Shown here piece after piece: positions 25,300 to 34,030 of a DNA stretch of 64,000 nt. The notes under the pieces were generated by a model. It searched no databases and was not told the DNA's origin. It saw nothing but the letters and a program-made list of their open reading frames with translations. How positions within the stretch are numbered: position 1 is the stretch's first letter; each line of letters starts with the position of its first letter. Source of the DNA: Hallella seregens ATCC 51272 (GTDB taxonomy: Bacteria > Bacteroidota > Bacteroidia > Bacteroidales > Bacteroidaceae); NCBI RefSeq assembly GCF_000518545.1, contig NZ_JADU01000001.1, positions 248,001 to 312,000 of the forward strand. The letters run 5' to 3'. The translations under genes were made by a program, and so were the position numbers.

Positions 25300-26235
25300 A
25301 TGAAGAAGATTTTTACCTTAGTCGTTGCAGCTTTACTGTTTGCGGCCAGCATGCAGGCGCAGACTGTAACCATCAATAAGAAGGACGGGTCGTCAGTTAC
25401 TTATAGTGCCGATGAAATAACGAACATCCAATTTGGGCCGGCTGCTCCTGACACGACGGTGCTTCACGAGTTCACGGGTTACCTGACAGTCAGCAGCAAG
25501 TTCTTTACCAACATGTATTATGGAGACGCTGCCCAGATGAAAGTCATGCAGGTAGGTGAGCAATACCTTGCGCGCTTCAGCGATGCACAGTGGGGCAACG
25601 GCCTTTTCAACATCACAATGGATAAGGGAACAATTGCCGGAACCGGCAAAATCTCAGTCCCCAACCAGCATGGCGGTGGCGTGAAAGAGTACGAAGCAAC
25701 GATCGGTGGCAAGATGACGGAGATGGCTATTTCCGTTCCCGGCTTGATGGGCGGCACAACCATCACTTGGCACTACGGCAAGGCTCCGGCCGCACTGAAG
25801 GTCTCCGGCGACTACACGGGGACGAACTCGCTGATGGTTGGCGGTATGTTTGGGCCGTATGTGGCTGCCGATGCCCTCTACAAGATCGTAGCCAATGCCG
25901 ACGGTACCATCAATGTTACGACTTCGGTAGAGAACTATACCGCCACGGCAATGGGCGACCTCACTCTTGGTTCCTATACCGTTTCCAACCTTGTATACGA
26001 CGAAGAGTCGAAGAGCTTCGTGCGCGACTACGGCAAGGACGGGTTGACGGTTCACTTCAAAGCCGTCAGCGAAGGCGTGACAACCATGGATAAGGACTAT
26101 GACTTCAAGGATGGCAGCAGGGTTTCCGTCAGTCTTGGCGAGACCGGTACGTTGACCATCACCAACACTTTTCAGATAGGCAACATGCCATTCCCGATAA
26201 CAGCAACCTATACCGGAACAAAAACTGCTCGATAA
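25300..26235 (+). CDS. secreted calycin-like protein of the haem operon
   Basis: A 311-residue protein with a signal peptide (SMQAQ) and two similar beta-barrel-like halves. The short N-terminal segment (VTINKKDGSSVTYSADEITN) is shared in style with the preceding product. Repeated strands such as GYLTVSSKFFTNMYYGD, YLARFSDAQWGNGLFNITMD, YTGTNSLMV, LTLGSYTVSNLVYDEES fit the calycin-like domain proteins that accompany HmuY genes in Bacteroidota. Likely surface or periplasmic and possibly ligand-binding. Its start follows the previous stop without a gap and HmuY begins 7 bases after its stop. Confidence 0.7.
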   Translation: MKKIFTLVVAALLFAASMQAQTVTINKKDGSSVTYSADEITNIQFGPAAPDTTVLHEFTGYLTVSSKFFTNMYYGDAAQMKVMQVGEQYLARFSDAQWGNGLFNITMDKGTIAGTGKISVPNQHGGGVKEYEATIGGKMTEMAISVPGLMGGTTITWHYGKAPAALKVSGDYTGTNSLMVGGMFGPYVAADALYKIVANADGTINVTTSVENYTATAMGDLTLGSYTVSNLVYDEESKSFVRDYGKDGLTVHFKAVSEGVTTMDKDYDFKDGSRVSVSLGETGTLTITNTFQIGNMPFPITATYTGTKTAR

Positions 26236-26242
26236 CAGGCCC

Positions 26243-27034
26243 ATGCACAAGGTCTCCCACACCATAAATATCGTTGCAGGCTGCGCCATTGCTATGATGG
26301 CGACAGCCTGCAATGGCATTTTCGACGGTGTATACGACGATGCTCCTGCCGCGCCAACCATCTTGGAGGGACAGGTCTATGTGAATGCTTCCAGCTGGAA
26401 AGACTGGTATTATATAGATTTTGACTCGCTCCGCCAGTACGTGGAACGGAAAGATACGGCTGGGCTGATGAGGGCGCAGACCCATTTTACAGCTTATCCC
26501 ATCCCCATGTCGAAAACAGATGGGGCGGCCGACGACCCGACAGGACTCTATACCTATTGGTTCGATGTCTTCGGTAAAGGCCTGGGTAACCACGAGAAGC
26601 GTGGGTTTGTCGCTACCGAAGCACAACCCGAGCCGCCGTCGTGGAGCATTGCCGTCCACCGCAACAACGTGCGGACGAACGGTGGTGCCGTGCTGGAAAC
26701 CAACTATACCTCGTTGAACGACCTGCCGAAGAACAGTACTGCGTTCACTGGAGCGACGTTTCAAACCGACGAATGGACGGAGACGGAAGTCTGGGCCGAT
26801 CAGTCGCAGATGCTCCAAAGTCTGGTGGGTTGCCAGGGCATTGCCATCAATAAGGTGCTGTCGTCCTGGCTTCGGTTGGACATTCCCCCCATGCCCCCCG
26901 CATTCACGCTGAACAATCACGTCTTCATCATCCGCCTGAAGAGTGGCAGTTATGCTGCCGTGCAACTGGAGAACTATATGGATGCTGCCGGTACGAAGTG
27001 CTGGTTGACCATCAACTACAAGTATCCATATTAG
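26243..27034 (+). CDS. hmuY: HmuY-family haem-binding lipoprotein
   Basis: A 263-residue lipoprotein (lipobox ATAC, Cys23) with the HmuY domain: an opening WKDWYYIDFDSL, the region TGLYTYWFDVFGKGLGNHEK, WSIAVHRNNVRTNGGAVLET, and the C-terminal strands FIIRLKSGSYAAVQLENYMD and TKCWLTINYKYPY. HmuY proteins bind haem at the surface and pass it to the TonB-dependent receptor encoded next to them. Haem ligands (His in P. gingivalis, Met in other species) cannot be assigned with certainty here; candidates are His and Met residues of the mature part. Next gene is the receptor. Confidence 0.88.
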   Translation: MHKVSHTINIVAGCAIAMMATACNGIFDGVYDDAPAAPTILEGQVYVNASSWKDWYYIDFDSLRQYVERKDTAGLMRAQTHFTAYPIPMSKTDGAADDPTGLYTYWFDVFGKGLGNHEKRGFVATEAQPEPPSWSIAVHRNNVRTNGGAVLETNYTSLNDLPKNSTAFTGATFQTDEWTETEVWADQSQMLQSLVGCQGIAINKVLSSWLRLDIPPMPPAFTLNNHVFIIRLKSGSYAAVQLENYMDAAGTKCWLTINYKYPY

Positions 27035-27090
27035 TAAAGTCTCTCCTAACTTCTTCCCTCCAAAGGGAAGCAGACCGTATTTTCTTAAAA

Positions 27091-29061
27091 ATGAAACGGA
27101 TATCCATCATCATTTCGGCATTGGTTTGTGCGCTCCCCACCATGGGACGGACAGACGCGTTGTCTGACTCCATCAGCAAAAGTGTCGAGATGGAACAGGT
27201 CGTGGTTACAGGGACGCGCACGCCCAAACTCCTTGCCAAAACTCCTGTGCTGACAAAAGTCATATCGTCAACCGACATTCGGAAGAGCGATGCCACCAAC
27301 TTGCGCGATCTTTTGGAGCAAGTGATTCCCGGCGTTGAGTTCTCGTATGCCATGAACCAGCAGGTGCATCTCAATTTTGCAGGGTTCGGAGGCCAGAGCA
27401 TCCTGATATTGGTCGACGGCGAGCGGCTGGCCGGCGAGACGATGGACGACGTCGATTTCGCCCGCATCGGCATGGAGAACGTGGACCATATCGAAATTGT
27501 GAAGGGAGCTGCGTCGGCTCTTTATGGGTCGAATGCCGCCGGTGGTGTCATCAATGTCATCACCAAAGATGCCGTCCGCCCGTTTGCCCTCAATATGAAT
27601 GCGCGGCTGGCACGCCACAACGAACAACGCTACGGACTGTCCTTGCAGCTTGGACAGGGACGGTGGAGCAACCTGCTGACGGTTAATCGCAACTCCACTG
27701 ACAACTATAGCGTGCACAATGGCGACCATCCTGCCAGTAGAGTGGTGTCTGCCATTTATGGCGACGCAACGTGGAACTTCAGGGAACAGCTTGCCTATGC
27801 TCCGAGCGAGAAGCTCCGTATCATGGGGCGCGCCGGGTATTTCTACCGGCAACTGGTGCGCACGACGGAGACACCCGAGCGCTATCGCGACTTTTCGGGC
27901 GGACTTCGTGCGGTATGGAAGCCGACCAAACACGACAACATGGAGCTCGCTTACGCCTTTGACGAGTACGACAAGTCCGATTATCAGCGCATCACCCGGC
28001 TCGACATACGCGATTACTCCAACGTGCAGAACAGCTTCCGTCTGCTCTACAGTCACACTTCCGGTGATGGCGACGTGCTTTCGGCTGGTGCCGACTACAT
28101 GCACGACTATCTTTTCAACATCAACCTGGCAGGGCACATGCGCAAGCAGGACACTTTTGACGCCTATGCGCAGTACGACTGGAATGCAAGCAAGTACTGG
28201 GAAGTGGTGGGTGCGCTCCGCTACGACTACTTCTCAAACGGCCGCACCTCCCGCCTTACGCCGAAAGTGAGCGTCCGCTATCAGCCCATTCACAACCTCA
28301 ATATCCGCTTTGGCTATGGCATGGGCTTCCGCGCACCGACGCTGAAAGAGAAGTTCTACAGTTTCGATATGGCCGGCATCTGGATGGTAGAGGGCAATCC
28401 TGACCTGAAGCCCGAGGTGAGCCACAACTTCAATCTCTCCGGGGAATACACCAAAGGACGGTGCAATCTCACGATCAGCAGCTACTACAACCGTATCGAC
28501 AACAAGATAGCCACGGGTGCGCCTTTCTATAAAAACGCTTCCGACGTCATGCCTCACCTGCCTTATCTGAACCTTGACAACTATTCCGTGATCGGTGGTG
28601 AGGCAACGGCACAGGTGCGTTGGCCGGACGGCATCACGGCGCGTCTGTCCTACGCCTATACGGACGAACATTTGCCAAAGGACAAGAACAGCAACTCCGT
28701 GAACAACCAGTACATCCCGGCCCGCAAGCATTCGCTGACGGGACACGTGGACTGGGACCGCCAGTTCTCGAGAAACTATGGGTTGAACATTGGGCTGGAC
28801 GCCCGCTTTCTTTCGGCTGTTGACAATCTGGAGTTTGTCGATTACTACGACATTTCCAAGGGAGTCAACACCATTCACTATCCTGCCTATGCGCTCTGCA
28901 AGCTCTCGTTGGTGCAGCGGGTGGGCAAGGCGGTGAAACTAAGTGTCGCCCTCGACAACCTCTTCAACTACAAGCCGGAGTACTATTACCTGAACTGCCC
29001 CCTGACGGATGGGACAAATCTGATGGTGGGATTGTCGGTCGATGTCGACAAACTCTTTTAG
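27091..29061 (+). CDS. hmuR: TonB-dependent outer-membrane receptor, HmuR-like
   Basis: A 656-residue receptor starting at MKRISIIISALVCALPTMG (27091); the open frame upstream of it is not used. After the signal peptide come a TonB-box-like segment (EMEQVVVTGTRTPKL), a complete plug domain (LRDLLEQVIPGVEF, ILILVDGERLAGETMD, IEIVKGAASALYGSNAAGGV) and a 22-stranded barrel ending in VDVDKLF with terminal Phe. Position after HmuY makes haem the probable ligand; specificity is not proven. The FRAP/NPDL-type motif appears as GFRAPTLKEKF and EGNPDLKPE, common to haem and siderophore receptors. Confidence 0.92.
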   Translation: MKRISIIISALVCALPTMGRTDALSDSISKSVEMEQVVVTGTRTPKLLAKTPVLTKVISSTDIRKSDATNLRDLLEQVIPGVEFSYAMNQQVHLNFAGFGGQSILILVDGERLAGETMDDVDFARIGMENVDHIEIVKGAASALYGSNAAGGVINVITKDAVRPFALNMNARLARHNEQRYGLSLQLGQGRWSNLLTVNRNSTDNYSVHNGDHPASRVVSAIYGDATWNFREQLAYAPSEKLRIMGRAGYFYRQLVRTTETPERYRDFSGGLRAVWKPTKHDNMELAYAFDEYDKSDYQRITRLDIRDYSNVQNSFRLLYSHTSGDGDVLSAGADYMHDYLFNINLAGHMRKQDTFDAYAQYDWNASKYWEVVGALRYDYFSNGRTSRLTPKVSVRYQPIHNLNIRFGYGMGFRAPTLKEKFYSFDMAGIWMVEGNPDLKPEVSHNFNLSGEYTKGRCNLTISSYYNRIDNKIATGAPFYKNASDVMPHLPYLNLDNYSVIGGEATAQVRWPDGITARLSYAYTDEHLPKDKNSNSVNNQYIPARKHSLTGHVDWDRQFSRNYGLNIGLDARFLSAVDNLEFVDYYDISKGVNTIHYPAYALCKLSLVQRVGKAVKLSVALDNLFNYKPEYYYLNCPLTDGTNLMVGLSVDVDKLF

Positions 29062-29153
29062 ATGGCCATGGCAAATCCGTTCCACGGGCCTTTGACGACG
29101 CACTGCTATTTGGCACAATTTCCCAAACTCTTCTCCTCCTCTAACTCCCAAGA

Positions 29154-30026
29154 ATGAAAATGAAAAAGAAAATCTACTGGTGGCGAACCGTCGCCTCGTT
29201 TGTTCTCGTATTGTTCACGATGCCCCTTGGCCATGCACTGATGATTCTCATGGAGAAGTTTATGCAGCCCACAGCGGTGCATTACGCCGGCTTCGCACTC
29301 GGATTGGTCGGACTGGTGATGGTCATAACGGGCGTGTTTGTCAAGGGCGACACCCGCCAAACCCTGTGGGGACTCTTTGGTGGACTGCTCTTTTGGACAG
29401 GTTGGGTGGAGTTTCTCTTCCTCTATTATGCCCGCCGCTATGGCGTGCAGCCCGAAATAGAGCATGGCGAAATCGTCACCAAGCCCGAGTATCTCATCAT
29501 GCCCGCCTCGTTTGGCATGTGGATGATGGTGATGACGATGTACATTTTCAGTGTCAAGAACGGTTGCGACTTCATTACTTGGGTTCAGAAACGACTCTTC
29601 GGCAATCGTCACAAGGAAATCGTTTTCCAGCCCATGACACGCCATACGTCCATCATTACCTTCATGGAACTCAACATGATGCTCTGGGCGATGTACCTGC
29701 TGCTCATGTTCTGTTACGACAAGAACTTCCTCGGCGACCACCATCCCGTAACCTATCTGGTGGGCATTGGCTGCTTCATCGGCTCGCTGTTCATGATGAA
29801 GCGACAGCTCCACATTGCCGCTTGGGGGGCCAACATTCGTATGGCAGTCGCTACAGTGATCATCTTTTGGACGCCCGTTGAGATCCTCGGGCGCATCAAC
29901 TTCTTCCAAGAGTTCTGGGTAGAGCCCGAGAAATATACCACATTGATGCTCTGCATCCTCGTCGCTTTCCTCGTGTTGCTGTTTTATTTCTGGGCGAAAG
30001 CGTCGAAACGGAAACCTAACCATTAA
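29154..30026 (+). CDS. integral membrane protein of the haem operon, unknown function
   Basis: A 290-residue protein with about seven predicted membrane helices (for example TVASFVLVLFTMPLGHALMI, HYAGFALGLVGLVMVITGVF, TLWGLFGGLLFWTGWVEFLF, ITFMELNMMLWAMYLLLMF, TLMLCILVAFLVLLFYFW). Conserved-looking His, Trp and Glu residues lie in or near helices (GHAL, GWVEF). I do not recognise a named family. Its place between the receptor and further membrane and methyltransferase genes suggests an inner-membrane step of haem or iron handling, such as transport or haem-dependent redox chemistry. Confidence 0.75.
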   Translation: MKMKKKIYWWRTVASFVLVLFTMPLGHALMILMEKFMQPTAVHYAGFALGLVGLVMVITGVFVKGDTRQTLWGLFGGLLFWTGWVEFLFLYYARRYGVQPEIEHGEIVTKPEYLIMPASFGMWMMVMTMYIFSVKNGCDFITWVQKRLFGNRHKEIVFQPMTRHTSIITFMELNMMLWAMYLLLMFCYDKNFLGDHHPVTYLVGIGCFIGSLFMMKRQLHIAAWGANIRMAVATVIIFWTPVEILGRINFFQEFWVEPEKYTTLMLCILVAFLVLLFYFWAKASKRKPNH

Positions 30027-30037
30027 ATAAAACAACT

Positions 30038-30433
30038 ATGACAAAAGGTATGAAGATTGCAGTTCTTTGGCTGCTGGTTATCTGTGGCTTCGCAAGCCAC
30101 TCCGTGTGTGACATGCTGCCCATGTTCTGGGGCAAGGATATGGCAGTCGTCGCTACCGACGGCAACGTCGACCAAGGCATGATGGTCTTCATGATGCTAC
30201 TCTCTTTCTTTGTCCCCGTTTGCGGCATTTTCTGTTCATGGCAGCGGGCGAAGGCTTTGAGAATAACCAATGCCGTGCTGGCCGTGCTCATCGCATTGTT
30301 CAACATTGCCCATGCCGTGATGGAATTGCCGTCGGACAATGCGGGGCAGTATGTCGTCATGCCCACGATGATTCTTATCGGTCTTGTGCTGGCATGGCAA
30401 AGCATTCAGCATGTGAGGGAGGGGCAGCGATGA
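30038..30433 (+). CDS. small four-helix membrane protein, unknown function
   Basis: A 131-residue protein with about four membrane helices (AVLWLLVICGFASHSVCDML, MVFMMLLSFFVPVCGIFCSW, ITNAVLAVLIALFNIAHAVM, YVVMPTMILIGLVLAWQSIQ). It has several His and Cys residues inside or next to helices. The family was not recognised. Starts 11 bases after the preceding membrane gene and ends in an ATGA overlap with the methyltransferase, so the three are co-translated. Confidence 0.75.
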   Translation: MTKGMKIAVLWLLVICGFASHSVCDMLPMFWGKDMAVVATDGNVDQGMMVFMMLLSFFVPVCGIFCSWQRAKALRITNAVLAVLIALFNIAHAVMELPSDNAGQYVVMPTMILIGLVLAWQSIQHVREGQR

Positions 30434-31041
30434 GACTTCTGAACAACTTTTTCAGCAACTGCGCCCATCCGCAAGGCCGGATGGGACGGGTCGTGCTGCG
30501 CTTCATGAATATAGGTCACGCCCCGCTGACCAAATGGGGGCTTAGCCTTATCGGCTTCAGGGACGGATGGACGATGCTTGACATTGGCTGTGGCGGCGGG
30601 GCTACGTTGAAACGGCTGCTGGAAAGGAGCAGGGACGGCAGGGCTTATGGCATCGACATCTCGGAAGAAAGTGTGGCAAAATCACGTGAGGTGAATGCTG
30701 AAGAGCTTGGCAAACGAGTGTTCGTCTGCCAAGGGACTGCCGAGTCTCTGCCTTATGGCGACCAGGAGTTCGACCTTGTGACGGCCGTCGAGACGATTTA
30801 TTTCTGGCCCAACCTTCCTCATTGTTTGCAAGAGGTGCGCCGTGTGTTGAAGCCGGGCGGCCGGTTCGTCGTCATGATCGAAGTGGCCAACGCCGATTCC
30901 GTATGGACGAAAGTGGTGGATGGCATGACGGCCTATTCGCCCGAGCAACTCAAAGAACTGCTCGAAGATGCAGGTTTCACCCAAACAGAAATCCACCGTA
31001 AGAAGCCATCGTATGCCGTCCTCTTCGGTGTAAATCCATAA
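30430..31041 (+). CDS. class I SAM-dependent methyltransferase of the haem operon
   Basis: A 203-residue enzyme starting at MRLLNNFFSNCAHPQG (30430), overlapping the preceding stop by ATGA. It has motif I MLDIGCGGGATLKRLL, the acidic motif YGIDISEESV, FVCQGTAESLPYG, and LKPGGRFVVMIE. A member of the broad Methyltransf_11/UbiE-like group acting on small molecules. Its presence in a haem operon is unusual; it could modify a chelator, quinone or tetrapyrrole (inference only). Ends 90 bases before a strong bidirectional terminator. Confidence 0.85.
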   Translation: MRLLNNFFSNCAHPQGRMGRVVLRFMNIGHAPLTKWGLSLIGFRDGWTMLDIGCGGGATLKRLLERSRDGRAYGIDISEESVAKSREVNAEELGKRVFVCQGTAESLPYGDQEFDLVTAVETIYFWPNLPHCLQEVRRVLKPGGRFVVMIEVANADSVWTKVVDGMTAYSPEQLKELLEDAGFTQTEIHRKKPSYAVLFGVNP

Positions 31042-31130
31042 GCATACATAGTCGGTTTGCCAGAATCGCGATGCCCCGCACGGGCTGGTTCCCTCCAATA
31101 TTCGTCGTGGCGGCCGATATTATGATTAAA

Positions 31131-31159
31131 AAAAGAGGCCGATTCAATCGGCCTCTTTT
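31131..31159. terminator. bidirectional hairpin terminator between haem operon and tRNA-Pro
   Basis: The arms AAAAGAGGCCGATT (31131-31144) and AATCGGCCTCTTTT (31146-31159) are perfectly complementary, and flanking A and T runs make it work in both directions. It ends the rightward methyltransferase operon and the leftward tRNA-Pro transcript. Confidence 0.85.
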
Positions 31160-31167
31160 GAATATAG

Positions 31168-31240
31168 TCGGGATTACTGGACTCGAACCAGCGACCTCGC
31201 GCCCCCCAGACGTGTGCGCTACCAACTGCGCCAAATCCCG
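31168..31240 (-). tRNA. tRNA-Pro (anticodon GGG)
   Basis: On the minus strand the cloverleaf is complete: acceptor CGGGATT/AATCCCG with the C1-G72 pair typical of proline, D-arm GCGC-AGTTGGTA-GCGC, anticodon loop CTGGGGG with anticodon GGG, T-arm ending TTCGAGT, discriminator A at 31168. CCA is not encoded. The anticodon stem CACGT/GCGCG has an A-C mismatch at 28-42 and a G-U at 31-39. A promoter box lies upstream at 31261-31268. Confidence 0.93.
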
Positions 31241-31260
31241 AACTATCTGTTTTACGGCTG

Positions 31261-31268
31261 CAAAGGTA
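31261..31268 (-). promoter_or_regulatory. Bacteroidota -7 box for tRNA-Pro
   Basis: On the minus strand this is TACCTTTG, an exact TAnnTTTG match 20 bases upstream of the first tRNA base. An upstream TTG on the same strand fits the -33 element. Confidence 0.65.
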
Positions 31269-31374
31269 TGGATATTTTTTGGAACAACCAAACTTTCGGG
31301 CAAGTTTTTGCTTTGTTTTGGATATTTAAAGTAATTATACGGAGGCGTTTTCGGTGGTTTCTTCTTTATTTTCG

Positions 31375-31382
31375 TAAATTTG
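31375..31382 (+). promoter_or_regulatory. Bacteroidota -7 box for the metalloprotease gene
   Basis: TAAATTTG is an exact TAnnTTTG match. It would produce a leader of roughly 110-120 bases that is very G+C-rich (31383-31503) and contains no obvious gene; the leader may be structured. Confidence 0.5.
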
Positions 31383-31503
31383 CACGAGCATTCGCCCGCG
31401 TGCCGTTTCCTAAGGACGGGCGGCGGCGGGAGGGTGTGGCGCAACTGCCGGGAACACGGACTTCAGGCGAAACGAAAGGGCAGGGGCGCGACCATAACGA
31501 TTG

Positions 31504-32670
31504 ATGATGAAAAGAATAACAACTTTATTGCTGCTGCCGGCAGTGCTGCTGATGGCCTCTTGCGGGGGCGACGACGGCTTGATGGTCGGCAACAGCGGGG
31601 CCGACCAGGACGAAGATGGCACCACGGCCACCGTGGACAGCAACTACGTGTACCAGTTGCCCGTCATCTTCCACGTGCTTTATCAGGATGCCAACAACGC
31701 CGCCCAGTATATCCCGGCAAGCCGTCTCAAGAACCTGTTGCAGTATGTCAACGAGATCTATCAGGGCGGCATCTACGGCGAAAGCGCCAATGTGCGCCTC
31801 CGCTTCGTACTGGCCGAGCAGGACGAGAGCGGCAAGACGCTCGCCACGCCCGGCGTGGAATACATTCGCTACACGGGCGAATACCCCATCGACGAGTCGG
31901 CTTTCATGACCGCACAGGCCAATGCCCGGTACATCTGGGACCCGAATGAGTACATCAATGTCATGCTGTACCCCTTCAAGGAACAGGATGGCGGCACGGT
32001 GTTGGGCCTGTCGCACATGCCCTATACCATCAAGGGCGACCATGCCCTTGCCGGTTTGGAGACCACCGCCGAGACCTATATCTCCAAGTCGCGGCTGGGC
32101 TATCCTCTCTGTTCGTCCATCAACAGCCGCTATGCCGCACAGGCTTCCGGGGGCGGTTACTACCAGTCCGACCGCTACATGGCCGCCGATCACCAGGCCA
32201 GTTTTATCTCTTCGGTCGATGTCGTCGTCACGTTGGCGCACGAGCTGGGCCACTATCTGGGTCTCTACCATGTCTTTACAGAAGCCGGCAACTCCACGGC
32301 GGCGGCCGATGTCTTTGAGCCGGTCGACTCGTGTGGCGACACTGATTATTGCAAAGACACCCCCTCCTACAACCGCGCCGACTACAGCCGCTACCTTTCT
32401 TCCTACGCCGCAGGCAACAGCACGATGAACGTTTTGGACTTGCTCAGGCGGTATGCCTGCGACACCTCCTCCTATTACAGCGCCAATATCATGGACTACG
32501 CTTTCACGCTGGGCTTCAAAATCTCCGACGAGCAACGGGCCCGCATCCGCAACGTGCTCTACTACAGTCCGCTCATTCCCGGCCCCAAGCTCAACGGCGC
32601 CAACCGTCGTACGCGTGCCACGACCGTCGGGGGCACGCAGCTCTACACCCGTCCACGTCTTATCAGATAA
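31504..32670 (+). CDS. zinc metalloprotease lipoprotein, M43/cytophagalysin-like
   Basis: About 388 residues from the ATG at 31504 (a second ATG at 31507 is equally possible). Lipobox MASC places the acylated Cys at residue 20. The mature enzyme shows VYQLPVIFHVLYQDANN, then the zinc site HELGHYLGLYH (HExxHxxGxxH, first His about residue 246), a Cys-containing region (VDSCGDTDYCKDTPSYN) and the Met-turn NIMDYAFT. These are the marks of metzincins of the M43 type, as in the Bacteroidota metalloproteinase lipoproteins. It should be a surface or periplasmic protease. No inhibitor gene is seen next to it; aroA follows after 17 bases. Confidence 0.9.
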   Translation: MMKRITTLLLLPAVLLMASCGGDDGLMVGNSGADQDEDGTTATVDSNYVYQLPVIFHVLYQDANNAAQYIPASRLKNLLQYVNEIYQGGIYGESANVRLRFVLAEQDESGKTLATPGVEYIRYTGEYPIDESAFMTAQANARYIWDPNEYINVMLYPFKEQDGGTVLGLSHMPYTIKGDHALAGLETTAETYISKSRLGYPLCSSINSRYAAQASGGGYYQSDRYMAADHQASFISSVDVVVTLAHELGHYLGLYHVFTEAGNSTAAADVFEPVDSCGDTDYCKDTPSYNRADYSRYLSSYAAGNSTMNVLDLLRRYACDTSSYYSANIMDYAFTLGFKISDEQRARIRNVLYYSPLIPGPKLNGANRRTRATTVGGTQLYTRPRLIR

Positions 32671-32687
32671 CGCAAACAGGATAACTC

Positions 32688-33941
32688 ATGACCTACGAAA
32701 TCACAGCTCCGCCCTCTCTCGAAGCCACCGTCGCCCTGCCTTCCTCGAAGAGCATCAGCAACAGGGCGCTCATTATCCACGCGCTGACGGGTGGCGCCGT
32801 CCAGCCATCCAACCTCTCCGACTGTGACGACACGGCCGTGATGCGGGCTGCACTCGGCCTCATGCCGCCCGTCATCGACATCAAGGCGGCCGGCACGGCC
32901 ATGCGGTTCTTGACGGCCTATCTGGCCGTGACCCCGGGCGAGCACGTTCTCACGGGCACCGAGCGCATGCTCCACCGGCCCATCGGCATCCTTGTGGACG
33001 CCCTGCGCAGCCTGGGCGCCCAGATAGACTATGAGGGCGAAGAGGGCTTTCCGCCCCTGCGCGTCCGCGGCGGGCGGCTGCCCGGCGGCCGGTTGGAGAT
33101 GCAGGGCGACGTGAGTTCGCAGTTCATCTCGGCCTTGCTGATGGTGGGCCCAGTCATGGCCGACGGGCTGGTGCTCCAGCTTACGGGCAACATCGTGTCG
33201 CGCCCCTACATCGACATGACGCTCTGCATGATGCGTGAGCACGGAGCCGCGGCCGACTGGACCGATGTGGACACCATCTCCGTGCGGCCAACGCTCTATG
33301 CCACGACCCCTTACCTCATCGAGAGCGACTGGAGCGCGGCCAGCTATTGGTACGAAATGCTGGCGCTCTATGGGGGTAGAAACCGCATCAGGCTGGGCGG
33401 ACTCTCCGACGGTTCCAGGCAGGGCGACTCCGTGGTGAAGTACATTTTCTCGCTGCTGGGCGTGCGGACCAACTTCGTGTGCGGCTCCGACGGCACAGCT
33501 CCCGGCGTGGAGCTGGAGCGGCGCATGGCGCGCGTGCGCCACCTCGACTTCGACTTCACCAACTGTCCCGACCTGGCCCAGACGGTGGTCACCACCTGCT
33601 GCGCACTCGACATTCCCTTTCACTTCACGGGTTTGGCCAGTCTGCGAATCAAGGAGACCGACCGCATCGAAGCCCTCAAGACCGAACTGCGCAAGCTGGG
33701 CTACCTGATTCGCAGCGAGAACAGCTCCGAGCTCATCTGGGAGCACGGCCGCTGCGAGCCCACGTTCGCCCCCATCGACACCTACGAAGACCACCGCATG
33801 GCCATGGCCTTTGCGCCCTTGGCCGTCAAGTTTCCGGGGCTGCGCATCCGCCATCCCGAGGTGGTGTCGAAGTCATATCCCCGCTACTGGGACGACCTGG
33901 CGCGGGCGGGCTTCAGCGTCTGCCCCGTGGAGGCCGAATGA
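32688..33941 (+). CDS. aroA: 3-phosphoshikimate 1-carboxyvinyltransferase (EPSP synthase)
   Basis: A 417-residue enzyme of the shikimate pathway joining shikimate-3-phosphate and phosphoenolpyruvate. Motifs seen: PSSKSISNRALIIHAL near the N terminus, AAGTAMRFLTAYLAV, RPIGILVDALRSLGA, DVSSQFISALLM, LRIKETDRIEALKTEL and YEDHRMAMAFAPLAV. Length matches Bacteroidota AroA, slightly shorter than the E. coli enzyme. Its stop overlaps an in-frame ATG at 33938 of the next gene. Confidence 0.95.
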   Translation: MTYEITAPPSLEATVALPSSKSISNRALIIHALTGGAVQPSNLSDCDDTAVMRAALGLMPPVIDIKAAGTAMRFLTAYLAVTPGEHVLTGTERMLHRPIGILVDALRSLGAQIDYEGEEGFPPLRVRGGRLPGGRLEMQGDVSSQFISALLMVGPVMADGLVLQLTGNIVSRPYIDMTLCMMREHGAAADWTDVDTISVRPTLYATTPYLIESDWSAASYWYEMLALYGGRNRIRLGGLSDGSRQGDSVVKYIFSLLGVRTNFVCGSDGTAPGVELERRMARVRHLDFDFTNCPDLAQTVVTTCCALDIPFHFTGLASLRIKETDRIEALKTELRKLGYLIRSENSSELIWEHGRCEPTFAPIDTYEDHRMAMAFAPLAVKFPGLRIRHPEVVSKSYPRYWDDLARAGFSVCPVEAE

Positions 33942-34030
33942 ATGCGGCGCAAACGCGTCATGAAATCAGTGTAATCGCGCTGCGTTTGCGGCCTTTTCTC
34001 GGGCCCGTTGCGGCGTTTTCATCCCACCGT

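Noticed and set aside
31041..31260. Integration (att) site at the tRNA-Pro 3' end
   Set aside because: No integrase gene and no second copy of the tRNA 3' end was noticed in the window.
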